DNA of 16,608 nt, taken from assembly GCA_002299915.1 (NCBI GenBank), contig DBOG01000050.1:2721-19328 (forward strand). The letters are read 5' to 3'. Numbering within the stretch: the first letter of the stretch is position 1; each line of letters opens with the position of its first letter. This document shows, piece by piece, positions 1-6,890 of the stretch. The position numbers and the translations under genes are program-made. This DNA is from Proteobacteria bacterium UBA652. Its GTDB lineage: Bacteria > Pseudomonadota > Gammaproteobacteria > Nitrosococcales > Methylophagaceae. The notes under the pieces were generated by a model. The model worked only from the letters and a program-made list of their open reading frames with translations. It was not told the DNA's origin and ran no database searches.

Positions 1-26
1 GATGGGCAGTGTTGGGGTTATATTTT

Positions 27-55
27 AATTAAAAGGGTAGTGTCCCCTTTTAATT
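27..55 (+). promoter_or_regulatory. Perfect 11-bp hairpin in the rpmH leader
   Basis: The arms aattaaaaggg (27-37) and cccttttaatt (45-55) are perfectly complementary around a 7-base loop. The right arm ends one base before the GGAG ribosome binding site (57-60) of rpmH. An RNA hairpin here could control access to that site or shape the 5' end of the rpmH transcript. It could instead be the 3' end of an upstream transcript, but the G and C pairs lie next to the loop and no clear U-run follows, which argues against a classic terminator. The structure is seen directly; its role is inferred. Confidence 0.5.
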
Positions 56-67
56 TGGAGCAGAACG

Positions 68-202
68 ATGAAAAGAACTTTTCAACCAAGCACGATTAAA
101 CGTAAGCGTACACATGGTTTCCGCGCACGAATGGCGACTGTTGGTGGGCGACGTGTGTTGAACGCACGCAGGGCGAAGGGCCGCGCTAAACTCTCTGCCT
201 AA
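68..202 (+). CDS. rpmH: 50S ribosomal protein L34
   Basis: This 44-residue, very basic protein is a structural component of the large ribosomal subunit. It starts MKRTFQPS, continues with IKRKRTHGFRARM and ends GRAKLSA, which is the L34 sequence over its whole length; the family is normally 44-47 residues. The gene is too short for many ORF callers. The start is the ATG at 68, preceded by GGAG at 57-60 with a 7-base spacer. In most bacteria rpmH is followed almost immediately by rnpA. Here 185 bp with a palindromic repeat separates them. dnaA and oriC often lie upstream of rpmH, but that region is outside the window. Identification is essentially certain. Confidence 0.98.
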   Translation: MKRTFQPSTIKRKRTHGFRARMATVGGRRVLNARRAKGRAKLSA

Positions 203-346
203 AATTTAGGCTTAGCGTATTCATCTTTTAACGTGGCGCGGCGTTATTTTTTGTACTCAAGCAGTCACGCATTAATATGCGCTCCTGCTTTCCGTGCAAA
301 AAATGCCTTGCTCCCCGTCAAAATCTAAACACGCTAAGCTAAAATT
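203..346. repeat. Long imperfect palindromic intergenic repeat, copy 1
   Basis: The element begins on the base after the rpmH stop codon. Its ends are inverted repeats: aatttaggcttagcgt (203-218) against acgctaagctaaaatt (331-346), 14 of 16 matching. Pairing continues inward almost to the centre. The stretch from ggcgttatttttt (240-252) pairs with ccgtgcaaaaaatgcc (292-307), and the centre holds cgcat/atgcg around taat. It is a direct relative of the element at 2621-2755, in the same orientation, sharing ggcgttattttt, cagtcac, gctcct, tccgtgcaaaaa and atgccttgc. No protein is encoded. As RNA it would fold into one long hairpin, so it may end or stabilise the rpmH transcript. I cannot name the family. 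Confidence 0.8.
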
Positions 347-387
347 GCAATATTACTACATTACTACAACGATTTAAATCACAAGCC

Positions 388-738
388 TTGGCAAAATTTA
401 GCCGCGATATGCGATTGAGTGGGCCATCCCAATATGGCCCTGTGTTTAAAAATGGCACGCATACGGGCGGCGGCGGTTTGACTGTTTTATTCGTTAAAAA
501 TAGCGTGGGTCATCCGCGATTAGGATTGGCGATAGCAAAAAAACATATTAAATTTGCGACGGGGCGGAATAAAATAAAGCGCATTATTCGGGCTTCATTT
601 CAGGCACGTCAATCTCAGTTAGGCAGCGTTGATGTGGTGGTGCTTTCCCGCAAAGAAATTACAAAGCGATCAGCAGCACAACTCCAATCCACACTAGATA
701 AACATTGGCAAACCGTGATAACGCAATGGGAAAAATAA
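388..738 (+). CDS. rnpA: Ribonuclease P protein component
   Basis: The basic protein subunit of RNase P helps the catalytic RNA remove 5' leaders from tRNA precursors. The diagnostic RNR motif is present at residues 60-68 (RNKIKRIIR), preceded by the RLGLAIAKK strand and followed by a basic helix and a VVLSR strand, the usual order. The 116-residue length is typical. The start is uncertain. The TTG at 388 keeps the conserved N-terminal F-x-R-x-x-R-L segment but lacks a convincing ribosome binding site. The first ATG in frame (409) would remove that segment. An ATT at 352 is another possibility, since the frame is open from 343. The end overlaps yidD by 13 bp, suggesting coupled translation. 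Confidence 0.93.
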   Translation: MAKFSRDMRLSGPSQYGPVFKNGTHTGGGGLTVLFVKNSVGHPRLGLAIAKKHIKFATGRNKIKRIIRASFQARQSQLGSVDVVVLSRKEITKRSAAQLQSTLDKHWQTVITQWEK

Positions 739-968
739 TCATTGCGTTGGTGCGGGCTTATCAATTTGTATTGAGCCCTTGGCTGGGGAAATCCTGCCGA
801 TTCACACCCACCTGCTCTCATTATATGATTGAAGCAATTGAACGATTTGGCGCATTTCGTGGCACTTGGCTGGGCTTAAAGCGTATAATGCGCTGTCACC
901 CTTTTTGCGATGGCGGGATTGATCCCGTGCCCCCTTCCCTTACTAAAGATAAAGAATCAAATGGATAA
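726..968 (+). CDS. yidD: Membrane protein insertion efficiency factor YidD
   Basis: YidD is a small membrane-associated protein thought to assist YidC-dependent insertion of inner-membrane proteins. The 80-residue product has the family hallmarks: an N-terminal amphipathic region with RAYQFVLSPWLG, the CRFTPTCSHY motif at residues 24-33 and RCHPFCDGGIDPVP near the C-terminus. The ATG at 726 is preferred over an upstream TTG at 705, because family members begin just before the hydrophobic segment and the ATG gives the usual length. It overlaps the end of rnpA by 13 bp and the start of yidC by 8 bp, so rnpA, yidD and yidC are probably co-translated. Confidence 0.93.
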   Translation: MGKIIIALVRAYQFVLSPWLGKSCRFTPTCSHYMIEAIERFGAFRGTWLGLKRIMRCHPFCDGGIDPVPPSLTKDKESNG

Positions 969-2622
969 TATTAAAACTTTTCTTATTTTCGGCTTGTTGG
1001 CAACTTCGATGTTGCTTTGGAGCGCATGGGAAAAAGATTATGGGGTGCGCAGCCAGATGGCGGCCACGGATCAGGTGGCGGACGATATCCCAAGCCAAAC
1101 TGCTGCCGATGATAGCTTGCCGACTGCGGAGGCGATAGATGATTTATCTAGCCTACCCGCCTTAGATGATGGCGGGGTAGCGGCGACTCCTCAGCCAGAG
1201 GGGATGGGGGGTTTGGTGCGGGTGAAAACGGATACCTTCGATATTGAGATTAATTTACAAGGCGCGGGGATCCAACGATTGGCGCTGAGCAATTACCCTC
1301 AACAATCAAGTGAGCCTGATCTGCCCGTGCAGTTAATGGATAATACCAGTGATAATTTTTTTGTGACCCAAACGGGTTTGCGATCACAGGCGACAGTGCC
1401 GAATCATTATGATACGTTTACAACTGCCCAAACACGCTATACCTTGGCAGCAGGTGCGGATAGCTTGACGGTGCCTTTTCAGTGGCAAGGCGAGGATGGG
1501 GTTACGGTTACCAAGACTTATACATTCACCCGTGATAGCTATCAAATTAAATTAGATTATCAAATTGAGAATAATTCAGCGGCGGCGTTGTCGGTGTATC
1601 CTTATGCCCAGTTTAATCGTAAGGAACCCTCAGATAAACGAGATGGCTTTGTTTATACTTATACAGGGGCAGTGTTCTCTGTGGGCGATGAGGCGTATGA
1701 GAAAGTCGATTTTGGTGATTTGGAAGACGAGGGGTTTAACCAGACGGCAAGCACGGGTTGGGCGGCGATGATCCAGCATTATTTTGTGGCGGCTTGGTTG
1801 CCACATGCGGATGAGCAAGGAAAAACATTTTATGGCAAGGCATTGGAAGGTGGTAATTTCACCTCGGGAGTGAAAATGCCAACATTGACTGTTGCGCAAG
1901 GCGAAATGGCAGAAACAGGTTTCCGCCTCTATGCCGGCCCCAAAGAGCATGCACGATTAACGGCAGCCGCAGAAAATTTAGATTTAGCTGTGGATTATGG
2001 GATGTTTACGATTATTGCAAAGCCCTTATTTTGGCTATTAGAGTGGTTTCATAAACTGACGGGGAACTGGGGCTGGGCGATTATGTTGCTGACGATTTCT
2101 GTGAAAGCTTTATTTTTCCAGCTATCAGCCAAGAGTTATCGCTCGATGGCATCTATGCGGAAACTGACGCCAAAATTGGCAGCATTAAAAGAACGCCATG
2201 GTGATGATAAACAAGCGTATAGCAAATCGATGATGGAGCTATATCGGACGGAAAAAATCAATCCATTGAGCGGTTGCTGGCCGATTTTATTGCAGATGCC
2301 GGTTTTCTTGTCGCTTTATTGGGTGTTGGTGGAAAGCGTGGAAATTCGCCAAGCGCCGTTTATTCTATGGTTGCAAGATTTAACCGCAATGGATCCCTAT
2401 TTTGTGTTGCCGGTTATATTCGGCTTGAGTATGTTTTTCCAACAAAAATTGAACCCGCCACCGCAAGATCCAGCACAAGCGATGATGATGAAAGCATTTC
2501 CGCTTATCTTTACCGTATTCTTTGCGTTCTTTCCGTCTGGGCTGGTGCTTTATTGGGTGGTGAATAATCTGCTTTCCATTGCGCAGCAGTGGTATATCAC
2601 CCGTAAGCTCGGCGCGCTGTAG
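961..2622 (+). CDS. yidC: Membrane protein insertase YidC (Oxa1 family)
   Basis: YidC inserts and folds inner-membrane proteins, alone or with SecYEG. The 553-residue protein has an N-terminal membrane anchor (about residues 5-21), an acidic linker, a large periplasmic beta domain (about 75-340) and the conserved five-helix insertase core in the last 200 residues. The core includes the cytoplasmic hairpin region with AKSYRSMASMRKL and the motifs NPLSGCWPILLQMPVF and FPSGLVLYWVVNN. The positively charged residue of the hydrophilic groove, Arg-366 in E. coli, aligns with Lys-382 here, a substitution I recall in other relatives. The start at 961 fits the family; an upstream ATG at 910 lies inside yidD. 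The C-terminus stops soon after WYITRKLGAL, without the longer basic tail of E. coli YidC, and a palindromic repeat begins right at the stop. Confidence 0.97.
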   Translation: MDNIKTFLIFGLLATSMLLWSAWEKDYGVRSQMAATDQVADDIPSQTAADDSLPTAEAIDDLSSLPALDDGGVAATPQPEGMGGLVRVKTDTFDIEINLQGAGIQRLALSNYPQQSSEPDLPVQLMDNTSDNFFVTQTGLRSQATVPNHYDTFTTAQTRYTLAAGADSLTVPFQWQGEDGVTVTKTYTFTRDSYQIKLDYQIENNSAAALSVYPYAQFNRKEPSDKRDGFVYTYTGAVFSVGDEAYEKVDFGDLEDEGFNQTASTGWAAMIQHYFVAAWLPHADEQGKTFYGKALEGGNFTSGVKMPTLTVAQGEMAETGFRLYAGPKEHARLTAAAENLDLAVDYGMFTIIAKPLFWLLEWFHKLTGNWGWAIMLLTISVKALFFQLSAKSYRSMASMRKLTPKLAALKERHGDDKQAYSKSMMELYRTEKINPLSGCWPILLQMPVFLSLYWVLVESVEIRQAPFILWLQDLTAMDPYFVLPVIFGLSMFFQQKLNPPPQDPAQAMMMKAFPLIFTVFFAFFPSGLVLYWVVNNLLSIAQQWYITRKLGAL

Positions 2623-2755
2623 CCTTGCGCGTCGTCTTTTCCGACATGGCGGCGTTATTTTTGTGCTCGAAACAGTCACATACTTGTCGTATGCTCCTAT
2701 TTCTCCGTGCAAAAATGCCTTGCCCTATCGAAAAATACTTAGCGCAAGAAGGGCT
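2621..2755. repeat. Long imperfect palindromic intergenic repeat, copy 2
   Basis: This element fills most of the 182 bp between yidC and mnmE and starts at the yidC stop codon. Its outer arms are agccttgcgc (2621-2630) and gcgcaagaagggct (2742-2755), pairing with a 4-base bulge. Inward, ggcgttatttttgtgctcg (2651-2669) pairs with ccgtgcaaaaatgcc (2705-2719), and the centre holds catac/gtatg around ttgtc. It is in the same orientation as the copy at 203-346, and the core is roughly three-quarters identical by eye. The central catac/gtatg against cgcat/atgcg of copy 1 looks like compensatory change, which suggests the folded form matters. The remaining 49 bp before mnmE show no clear promoter. 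Confidence 0.8.
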
Positions 2756-2804
2756 TATTTTAAATAGAGGCTAGCGTCTCCGACAAAACGCGACCTTGAG
2801 CGAG

Positions 2805-4148
2805 ATGAGCAATATGACGACAGAAACAATCACAGCAGTGGCCACTGCGCCAGGCCGAGGCGGGGTGGGAGTGGTGCGGATTTCTGGGCCCAATAGTGTG
2901 GCGATTGCAGAAACGATTTGTGGTAGCTTACCTAAACCACGCTATGCAGAATTTACGACGTTTAAAGATGCGCAAGGCGATGTGATCGATAGTGGTTTGG
3001 TGGTGTATTTCCCAAACCCTGCTTCGTTTACGGGGGAAGATGTGGTTGAGTTGCAGGGGCATGGCAGCCCGATTGCGTTAGATTTATTATGCCAACGGGT
3101 GATGAGCCTTGGCGCACGGATGGCGCGGCCCGGCGAATTTTCTGAACGGGCATTCCTGAATAATAAAATTGATTTAGCACAAGCAGAGGCGATTGCTGAT
3201 CTGATTGATAGCGCGACCGATCAAGCGGCACGCGGTGCGGTGCGATCCTTACACGGTGAATTTTCAGCGCAGATAAATAATCTATTACGCCAGCTGATTG
3301 CATTGCGAATGTTTGTGGAAGCAGCCATCGATTTCAGCGATGAAGAAATTGATTTTCTGGCAGAAGAAAAAGTGGGCGAGCAGGTGCAAGGTTTGCTGGC
3401 GCAGTTAGATGAGATTGCGGCTAGCGCGCAGCAGGGAAGCTTATTGCGAGAAGGGATCAGCGTGGTGCTCGCTGGCCGGCCGAATGCAGGAAAATCGAGC
3501 TTGCATAATCGCTTGGCGGGACATGAGGCGGCGATTGTGACCAATGTGGCGGGGACAACACGGGATGTGCTGCGTGAACAAATTCATTTAGGCGGCTTGC
3601 CTTTGCGAATTTCAGATACTGCTGGCTTGCATGACACGCAAGATGTAGTAGAGCAAGAAGGGATTAAACGTACGGAAGCTGAAATTTTGCAGGCAGATCA
3701 TGTGTTATTGATCAGCGATGATGAGGCGCATGATACAGCTATTCTGGCAAGTTTCCCAGCGGATATTACGGTGACCTTGATTCAAAATAAAATTGATTTA
3801 ATGGATGAAACCCCACGCCGTGAAGATAATGATGGCTTGACCACGCTGTCTCTTTCGGCTAAAACAGGCGCAGGCTTGGATTTATTAGAGCAACGCTTAT
3901 GTGAGGCGGCAGGCTTCCATCCTGAGCAAGAAGGCGTATTTATCGCGCGTAGACGGCATTTAGATGCGCTTGCACGGGCACGAGAGGCTGTCGAGACAGG
4001 TTATCACTGCTTAGCTGATTCTGGGGCAGGAGAATTGCTCGCCGAAGAGCTGAGACAAGCACAGCAAGCCTTGGGTGAAATCACGGGTGATTTTACCACC
4101 GATGATTTATTGGGTGAGATTTTCTCAAACTTTTGTGTGGGGAAGTAA
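2805..4148 (+). CDS. mnmE: tRNA uridine-5-carboxymethylaminomethyl modification GTPase MnmE
   Basis: MnmE, with MnmG, modifies the wobble uridine (U34) of several tRNAs, using GTP hydrolysis, methylene-tetrahydrofolate and FAD. The 447-residue protein has the N-terminal folate-binding domain (TAPGRGGVGVVRISG, residues 14-28), a helical domain and an inserted G domain. The G domain shows the P-loop GRPNAGKS (224-231), TTRD (251-254), DTAG (271-274), NKID (328-331) and SAK (351-353). It ends in the conserved C-terminal CVGK with Cys-444. The ATG at 2805 has a purine-rich gagcgag immediately upstream. A TTG at 2796 and an ATG at 2814 are alternatives and both keep the domain whole. The gene is convergent with erpA, with only three bases between the stop codons. 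Confidence 0.97.
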   Translation: MSNMTTETITAVATAPGRGGVGVVRISGPNSVAIAETICGSLPKPRYAEFTTFKDAQGDVIDSGLVVYFPNPASFTGEDVVELQGHGSPIALDLLCQRVMSLGARMARPGEFSERAFLNNKIDLAQAEAIADLIDSATDQAARGAVRSLHGEFSAQINNLLRQLIALRMFVEAAIDFSDEEIDFLAEEKVGEQVQGLLAQLDEIAASAQQGSLLREGISVVLAGRPNAGKSSLHNRLAGHEAAIVTNVAGTTRDVLREQIHLGGLPLRISDTAGLHDTQDVVEQEGIKRTEAEILQADHVLLISDDEAHDTAILASFPADITVTLIQNKIDLMDETPRREDNDGLTTLSLSAKTGAGLDLLEQRLCEAAGFHPEQEGVFIARRRHLDALARAREAVETGYHCLADSGAGELLAEELRQAQQALGEITGDFTTDDLLGEIFSNFCVGK

Positions 4149-4151
4149 GTG

Positions 4152-4496
4152 TTAAGCTGAGAAAGAAGACCCGCAGCCACAGGTGGTGGTTGCATTGGGG
4201 TTGCGAATCACAAATTGCGCACCTTCAATGCCATCGGTATAGTCAATTTCTGCACCGACCAAATATTGGAAGCTGGTGGGATCAACCAGCAAGGTGACAC
4301 CATTTTTTTCAACTTGGGTATCGTCTTCGCCGACCTCTTCTTCAAAGGTGAAACCATACTGAAAACCAGAGCAGCCGCCACCTGTAATAAACACGCGTAG
4401 CTTTAATTGATCGTTATCTTCTTCTTTGATTAACGTGCTAACCTTGCTGGCAGCAGCGTCGGTAAAAATAAGGGGGCTAGGGATATCGGTGCCCAT
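4152..4496 (-). CDS. erpA: Iron-sulfur cluster insertion protein ErpA (A-type carrier)
   Basis: ErpA carries Fe-S clusters to apoproteins such as the isoprenoid synthesis enzymes. The 114-residue protein shows the HesB/IscA fold with the three cluster-binding cysteines at residues 42 (GGGCSGFQYGF), 106 and 108 (TCGCGSSF). These are the same numbers as in E. coli ErpA, and the NPNA-TTCGCGSSFS end favours ErpA over IscA or SufA. Two ATGs are possible, at 4502 and 4496. The GGAG upstream is 2 bases from the first and 8 bases from the second, so 4496 is chosen. It lies last in the argC-DUF6776-bactofilin-erpA block but has its own promoter candidate at 4528-4555. Confidence 0.95.
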   Translation of the reverse strand: MGTDIPSPLIFTDAAASKVSTLIKEEDNDQLKLRVFITGGGCSGFQYGFTFEEEVGEDDTQVEKNGVTLLVDPTSFQYLVGAEIDYTDGIEGAQFVIRNPNATTTCGCGSSFSA

Positions 4497-4527
4497 AATC
4501 ATGACTCCATTTTATTATGTTTTATTA

Positions 4528-4555
4528 ATTATCCCCGCATATGCCAGTTAGTCAA
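4528..4555 (-). promoter_or_regulatory. Sigma-70-type promoter candidate for erpA
   Basis: On the minus strand, TTGACT (4555-4550) and GATAAT (4533-4528) are separated by 16 bp. Each hexamer matches the sigma-70 consensus at five of six positions. Transcription would start about 30 bases before the erpA start codon, leaving room for the GGAG site. The -35 region contains CTTGACTAA, which resembles half of an IscR type 1 site. The other half does not match, so Fe-S control through IscR is only a possibility. Confidence 0.55.
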
Positions 4556-4557
4556 GG

Positions 4558-4986
4558 TTAATTATCATGGCTAGCGAGCATCATTTTCTCATCATCTTGT
4601 TCAAAACCGATAATGGCATCATCTGCTTTAACATGAATGAGGCTGCCATTAATTTCGGCACCTTCTTCTATTTGTAATAAATTATAGTAGACATTACCCG
4701 TTATTTTTGTGTTGGCGGCGAGCTCCAGATGCCCTGAAGAATGTAGATTACCCGTTATGGAGCCATTAATAATCATATTAGGCACATGGATATCTCCTTC
4801 AATGCTACCAACTTCACTGAGTGTCAGCACCGCATTTGGATCATCGCTGGAAGCGATATTCCCGACGAGTGCACCATCTATTCGTAAGCCACCATCAAAT
4901 AAAAGATTGCCTTTAATTTGAGTGTGTTGACCAATCAGTGTGTCAAGTTGGCGGAGCATTTTTTTGCGTTGTTTTTTAGGAAGCAT
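4558..4986 (-). CDS. Bactofilin family polymer-forming protein
   Basis: Bactofilins are small right-handed beta-helix proteins that polymerise without nucleotides into cytoskeletal filaments, often at the inner membrane, where they place cell-wall or other envelope enzymes. The 142-residue product begins with a short basic N-terminal stretch (KKQRKKM), followed by a bactofilin domain at about residues 17-125. That domain has repeated short strands with glycine turns such as GNLLFDGGLRIDGALVGNI, GSIEGDI, GSITGNL and GNVYYNLL. The C-terminus is an acidic tail. A GAG 8 bases before the ATG can serve as ribosome binding site. The neighbours argC, the DUF6776 gene and erpA keep an order I recall from Pseudomonas. 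The cellular role here is unknown. Confidence 0.88.
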   Translation of the reverse strand: MLPKKQRKKMLRQLDTLIGQHTQIKGNLLFDGGLRIDGALVGNIASSDDPNAVLTLSEVGSIEGDIHVPNMIINGSITGNLHSSGHLELAANTKITGNVYYNLLQIEEGAEINGSLIHVKADDAIIGFEQDDEKMMLASHDN

Positions 4987-5014
4987 AATTATTCTCGATG
5001 TGTTTGACCATTAG

Positions 5015-5746
5015 TCAGATAGGGGTGAGCTGCCAAGCGAATGATTGCCGGCGGCTGGGCTCTCCTTCTTGTGACAGTATAACTGCAATGCTGTCAGGCG
5101 TCGCACCTGTTTCAAGGGTGAAGTAGCCTTCAATCACTTGTACATAACGGAGTTTGAAGTCTGTCTCTGTTAAGAGGGTAGGCAGGGGATTATTTTCAGT
5201 CGCCGCTAACTCCAGCATAACATTGCCTTCTAGTGGTGATTCAATCCGTTTACCTTGGGTGAGGATCAGTCGATAGCGGAGTTGGTCAGGTTCGGCAGGG
5301 TTATCAACAAATAATTTGAACTCATGGATTTTTAGGCCACCCGTTGTGCTGGTGTGGGAGACCGCTTGGTAAAAGGACAGCTCTTTTTCTAGATCGAGCA
5401 CTTGATCTTGTAAGGAACCCAATTGATTTTCGAGCTGTTCATTAGTGGCTTCTTGAATTGCTAATGCTTGGCTTTTTTGTTTGGCACTGGCGGCCGTTTG
5501 TGAGAGTTGCTGTTGTTGATCTCCAAGCTGTTGTTCTGCCTGAACTTGTTGGAGGGATTGAGATTGTTCAAGCTGTTTCTGCTGTGCGGCGTGTTGTGTC
5601 AGCATCTGTGCTTGTACGGTTTGTTGTTGTATAAGGTGCCAGCAGTAATAGCCGAGCGCAAGGATGCAGAGGCAGAGCAGCCCAATAATCGCAGTAGAGC
5701 GAAGGGGCGACGTTGTTCTAATAACCTGTTTAGGCAAGATAGACAT
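5015..5746 (-). CDS. DUF6776-like membrane-anchored coiled-coil protein
   Basis: The 243-residue protein has a short basic cytoplasmic N-terminus, one membrane segment at about residues 18-38 and a glutamine-rich coiled coil at about 40-126. A predicted beta-rich periplasmic domain (about 137-243) follows. This matches the single-pass protein encoded between argC and a bactofilin gene in other gammaproteobacteria, now called DUF6776; I assign it mainly on that position and architecture. A role as envelope partner of the neighbouring bactofilin is plausible but is inference from gene order only. The gene starts 12 bp after argC and ends 28 bp before the bactofilin gene, so the three are probably one transcript. 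No catalytic motif is visible. Confidence 0.75.
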   Translation of the reverse strand: MSILPKQVIRTTSPLRSTAIIGLLCLCILALGYYCWHLIQQQTVQAQMLTQHAAQQKQLEQSQSLQQVQAEQQLGDQQQQLSQTAASAKQKSQALAIQEATNEQLENQLGSLQDQVLDLEKELSFYQAVSHTSTTGGLKIHEFKLFVDNPAEPDQLRYRLILTQGKRIESPLEGNVMLELAATENNPLPTLLTETDFKLRYVQVIEGYFTLETGATPDSIAVILSQEGEPSRRQSFAWQLTPI

Positions 5747-5758
5747 ATAATATTTCCG

Positions 5759-6787
5759 TTAAGGTAAGGTGGCAATCATATCAATAGCCGTGGTTTCCGC
5801 CAAGCCAAACATGATATTCATATTTTGTACTGCTTGGCCAGAAGCGCCTTTGACCAAGTTATCGATAACAGATAAGACAACCACGGTATTACTGTCTTGC
5901 GGTTGGTGTACGGCAATGCGACAGGTATTGGCGCCACGTACGCTACGGGTGCTTGGATGACTGCCAACGGGCATGACATCAACAAAGGGCTCATCTACAA
6001 AGTGTTGCTCATATAGAGATTGTAAGTCAATATTTTGGCTGAGCTGGGCATAGAGCGTGGCATGAATACCGCGAATCATCGGCGTAAGATGTGGCACAAA
6101 AGTGAGGCCAATTTCAGTTCCTGATAGGATGTTGAGGCCTTGCTGAATTTCAGGTAAGTGGCGATGGCCTGCGACCGCATAGGCAGATAAATCTTCAGAT
6201 GTTTCAGCAAACAAGGCGCGCACGGAGGCTTTGCGCCCTGCACCACTGACCCCTGATTTTACATCAGCAATTAGGTGAGTCGTGTTGATAATGCCAGCTT
6301 TGATTAAAGGTAAAAAACCGAGTTGGGTGGCGGTTGGATAGCAGCCTGGTACAGCAATCAATTGGGCTGATTTAATCTGTTCACGATTGATTTCTGGCAA
6401 GCCATAAACAGCTTGTGGAATAAGTTCGGGGCAGGTGTGTGGCATGTTATACCACTTTTCCCAGAGGGCAACATCTTGTAGGCGAAAATCTGCTGAAAGA
6501 TCAATGATTCGTGTGCCGCGCGCAAGTAATTCAGGTACTAATGCCATGGCGACACAGTGGGGCGTGGCAAAAAACACAACATCACAGGCGGCTAAGGCAT
6601 CAACATCAGGTTCGCTAAAAACTAAATCTACATGGCCTCGCAAATTGGGAAATAAGTCACACACGACCATGCCTGCTTCACTGCGAGAGGTAATAACTTT
6701 TAGCGCGACTTTTGGGTGGGTGGCAAGCAGGCGTAATAATTCAACACCGGTGTAGCCTGTACCACCAACAATGCCAACGTTAATCAT
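5759..6787 (-). CDS. argC: N-acetyl-gamma-glutamyl-phosphate reductase
   Basis: ArgC performs the third step of arginine synthesis, the NADPH-dependent reduction of N-acetylglutamyl phosphate to the semialdehyde, in the cytoplasm. The 342-residue protein shows the nucleotide-binding GGTGYTG at residues 8-14, the catalytic Cys-149 in VPGCYPTA, and the family segments DLSADFRL and VSGAGRKAS; length is normal. The other arginine genes are not in the window. It follows purH by 103 bp, a gap containing a hairpin at 6821-6844, so it may be the first gene of its own transcript with the DUF6776 and bactofilin genes. No clear ArgR box was found by eye. Confidence 0.97.
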   Translation of the reverse strand: MINVGIVGGTGYTGVELLRLLATHPKVALKVITSRSEAGMVVCDLFPNLRGHVDLVFSEPDVDALAACDVVFFATPHCVAMALVPELLARGTRIIDLSADFRLQDVALWEKWYNMPHTCPELIPQAVYGLPEINREQIKSAQLIAVPGCYPTATQLGFLPLIKAGIINTTHLIADVKSGVSGAGRKASVRALFAETSEDLSAYAVAGHRHLPEIQQGLNILSGTEIGLTFVPHLTPMIRGIHATLYAQLSQNIDLQSLYEQHFVDEPFVDVMPVGSHPSTRSVRGANTCRIAVHQPQDSNTVVVLSVIDNLVKGASGQAVQNMNIMFGLAETTAIDMIATLP

Positions 6788-6820
6788 ATTAAACGCCCTA
6801 TTTTATATAAGTGAAGAGAT

Positions 6821-6844
6821 GCCATGATATTAAGATGTCATGGC
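6821..6844. promoter_or_regulatory. Dyad between purH and argC
   Basis: GCCATGATAT and ATGTCATGGC form a 10-bp stem with one G-T wobble or mismatch around a 4-base loop (TAAG). It lies 34 bp upstream of the argC start and 47 bp after the purH stop. It has no following T-run, so a simple intrinsic terminator is unlikely. It overlaps the place where the -35 region of an argC promoter would fall if the minus-strand TATATA (6807-6802) is its -10 box. It may therefore be an operator. The dyad is seen directly; the function is inferred. Confidence 0.4.
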
Positions 6845-6890
6845 GTGTTTGTCTATATTAAACCTCAAGGGTTCCCTGCAGAGCAAAGAA

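Noticed and set aside
910..960. Upstream ATG for yidC
   Set aside because: The added sequence is the end of yidD read in another frame; YidC starts at the anchor from 961.
2380..2767. Open frames on both strands across the yidC end and the palindrome
   Set aside because: They run through the palindromic repeat or antisense to yidC, show no known family, and have no start signals.
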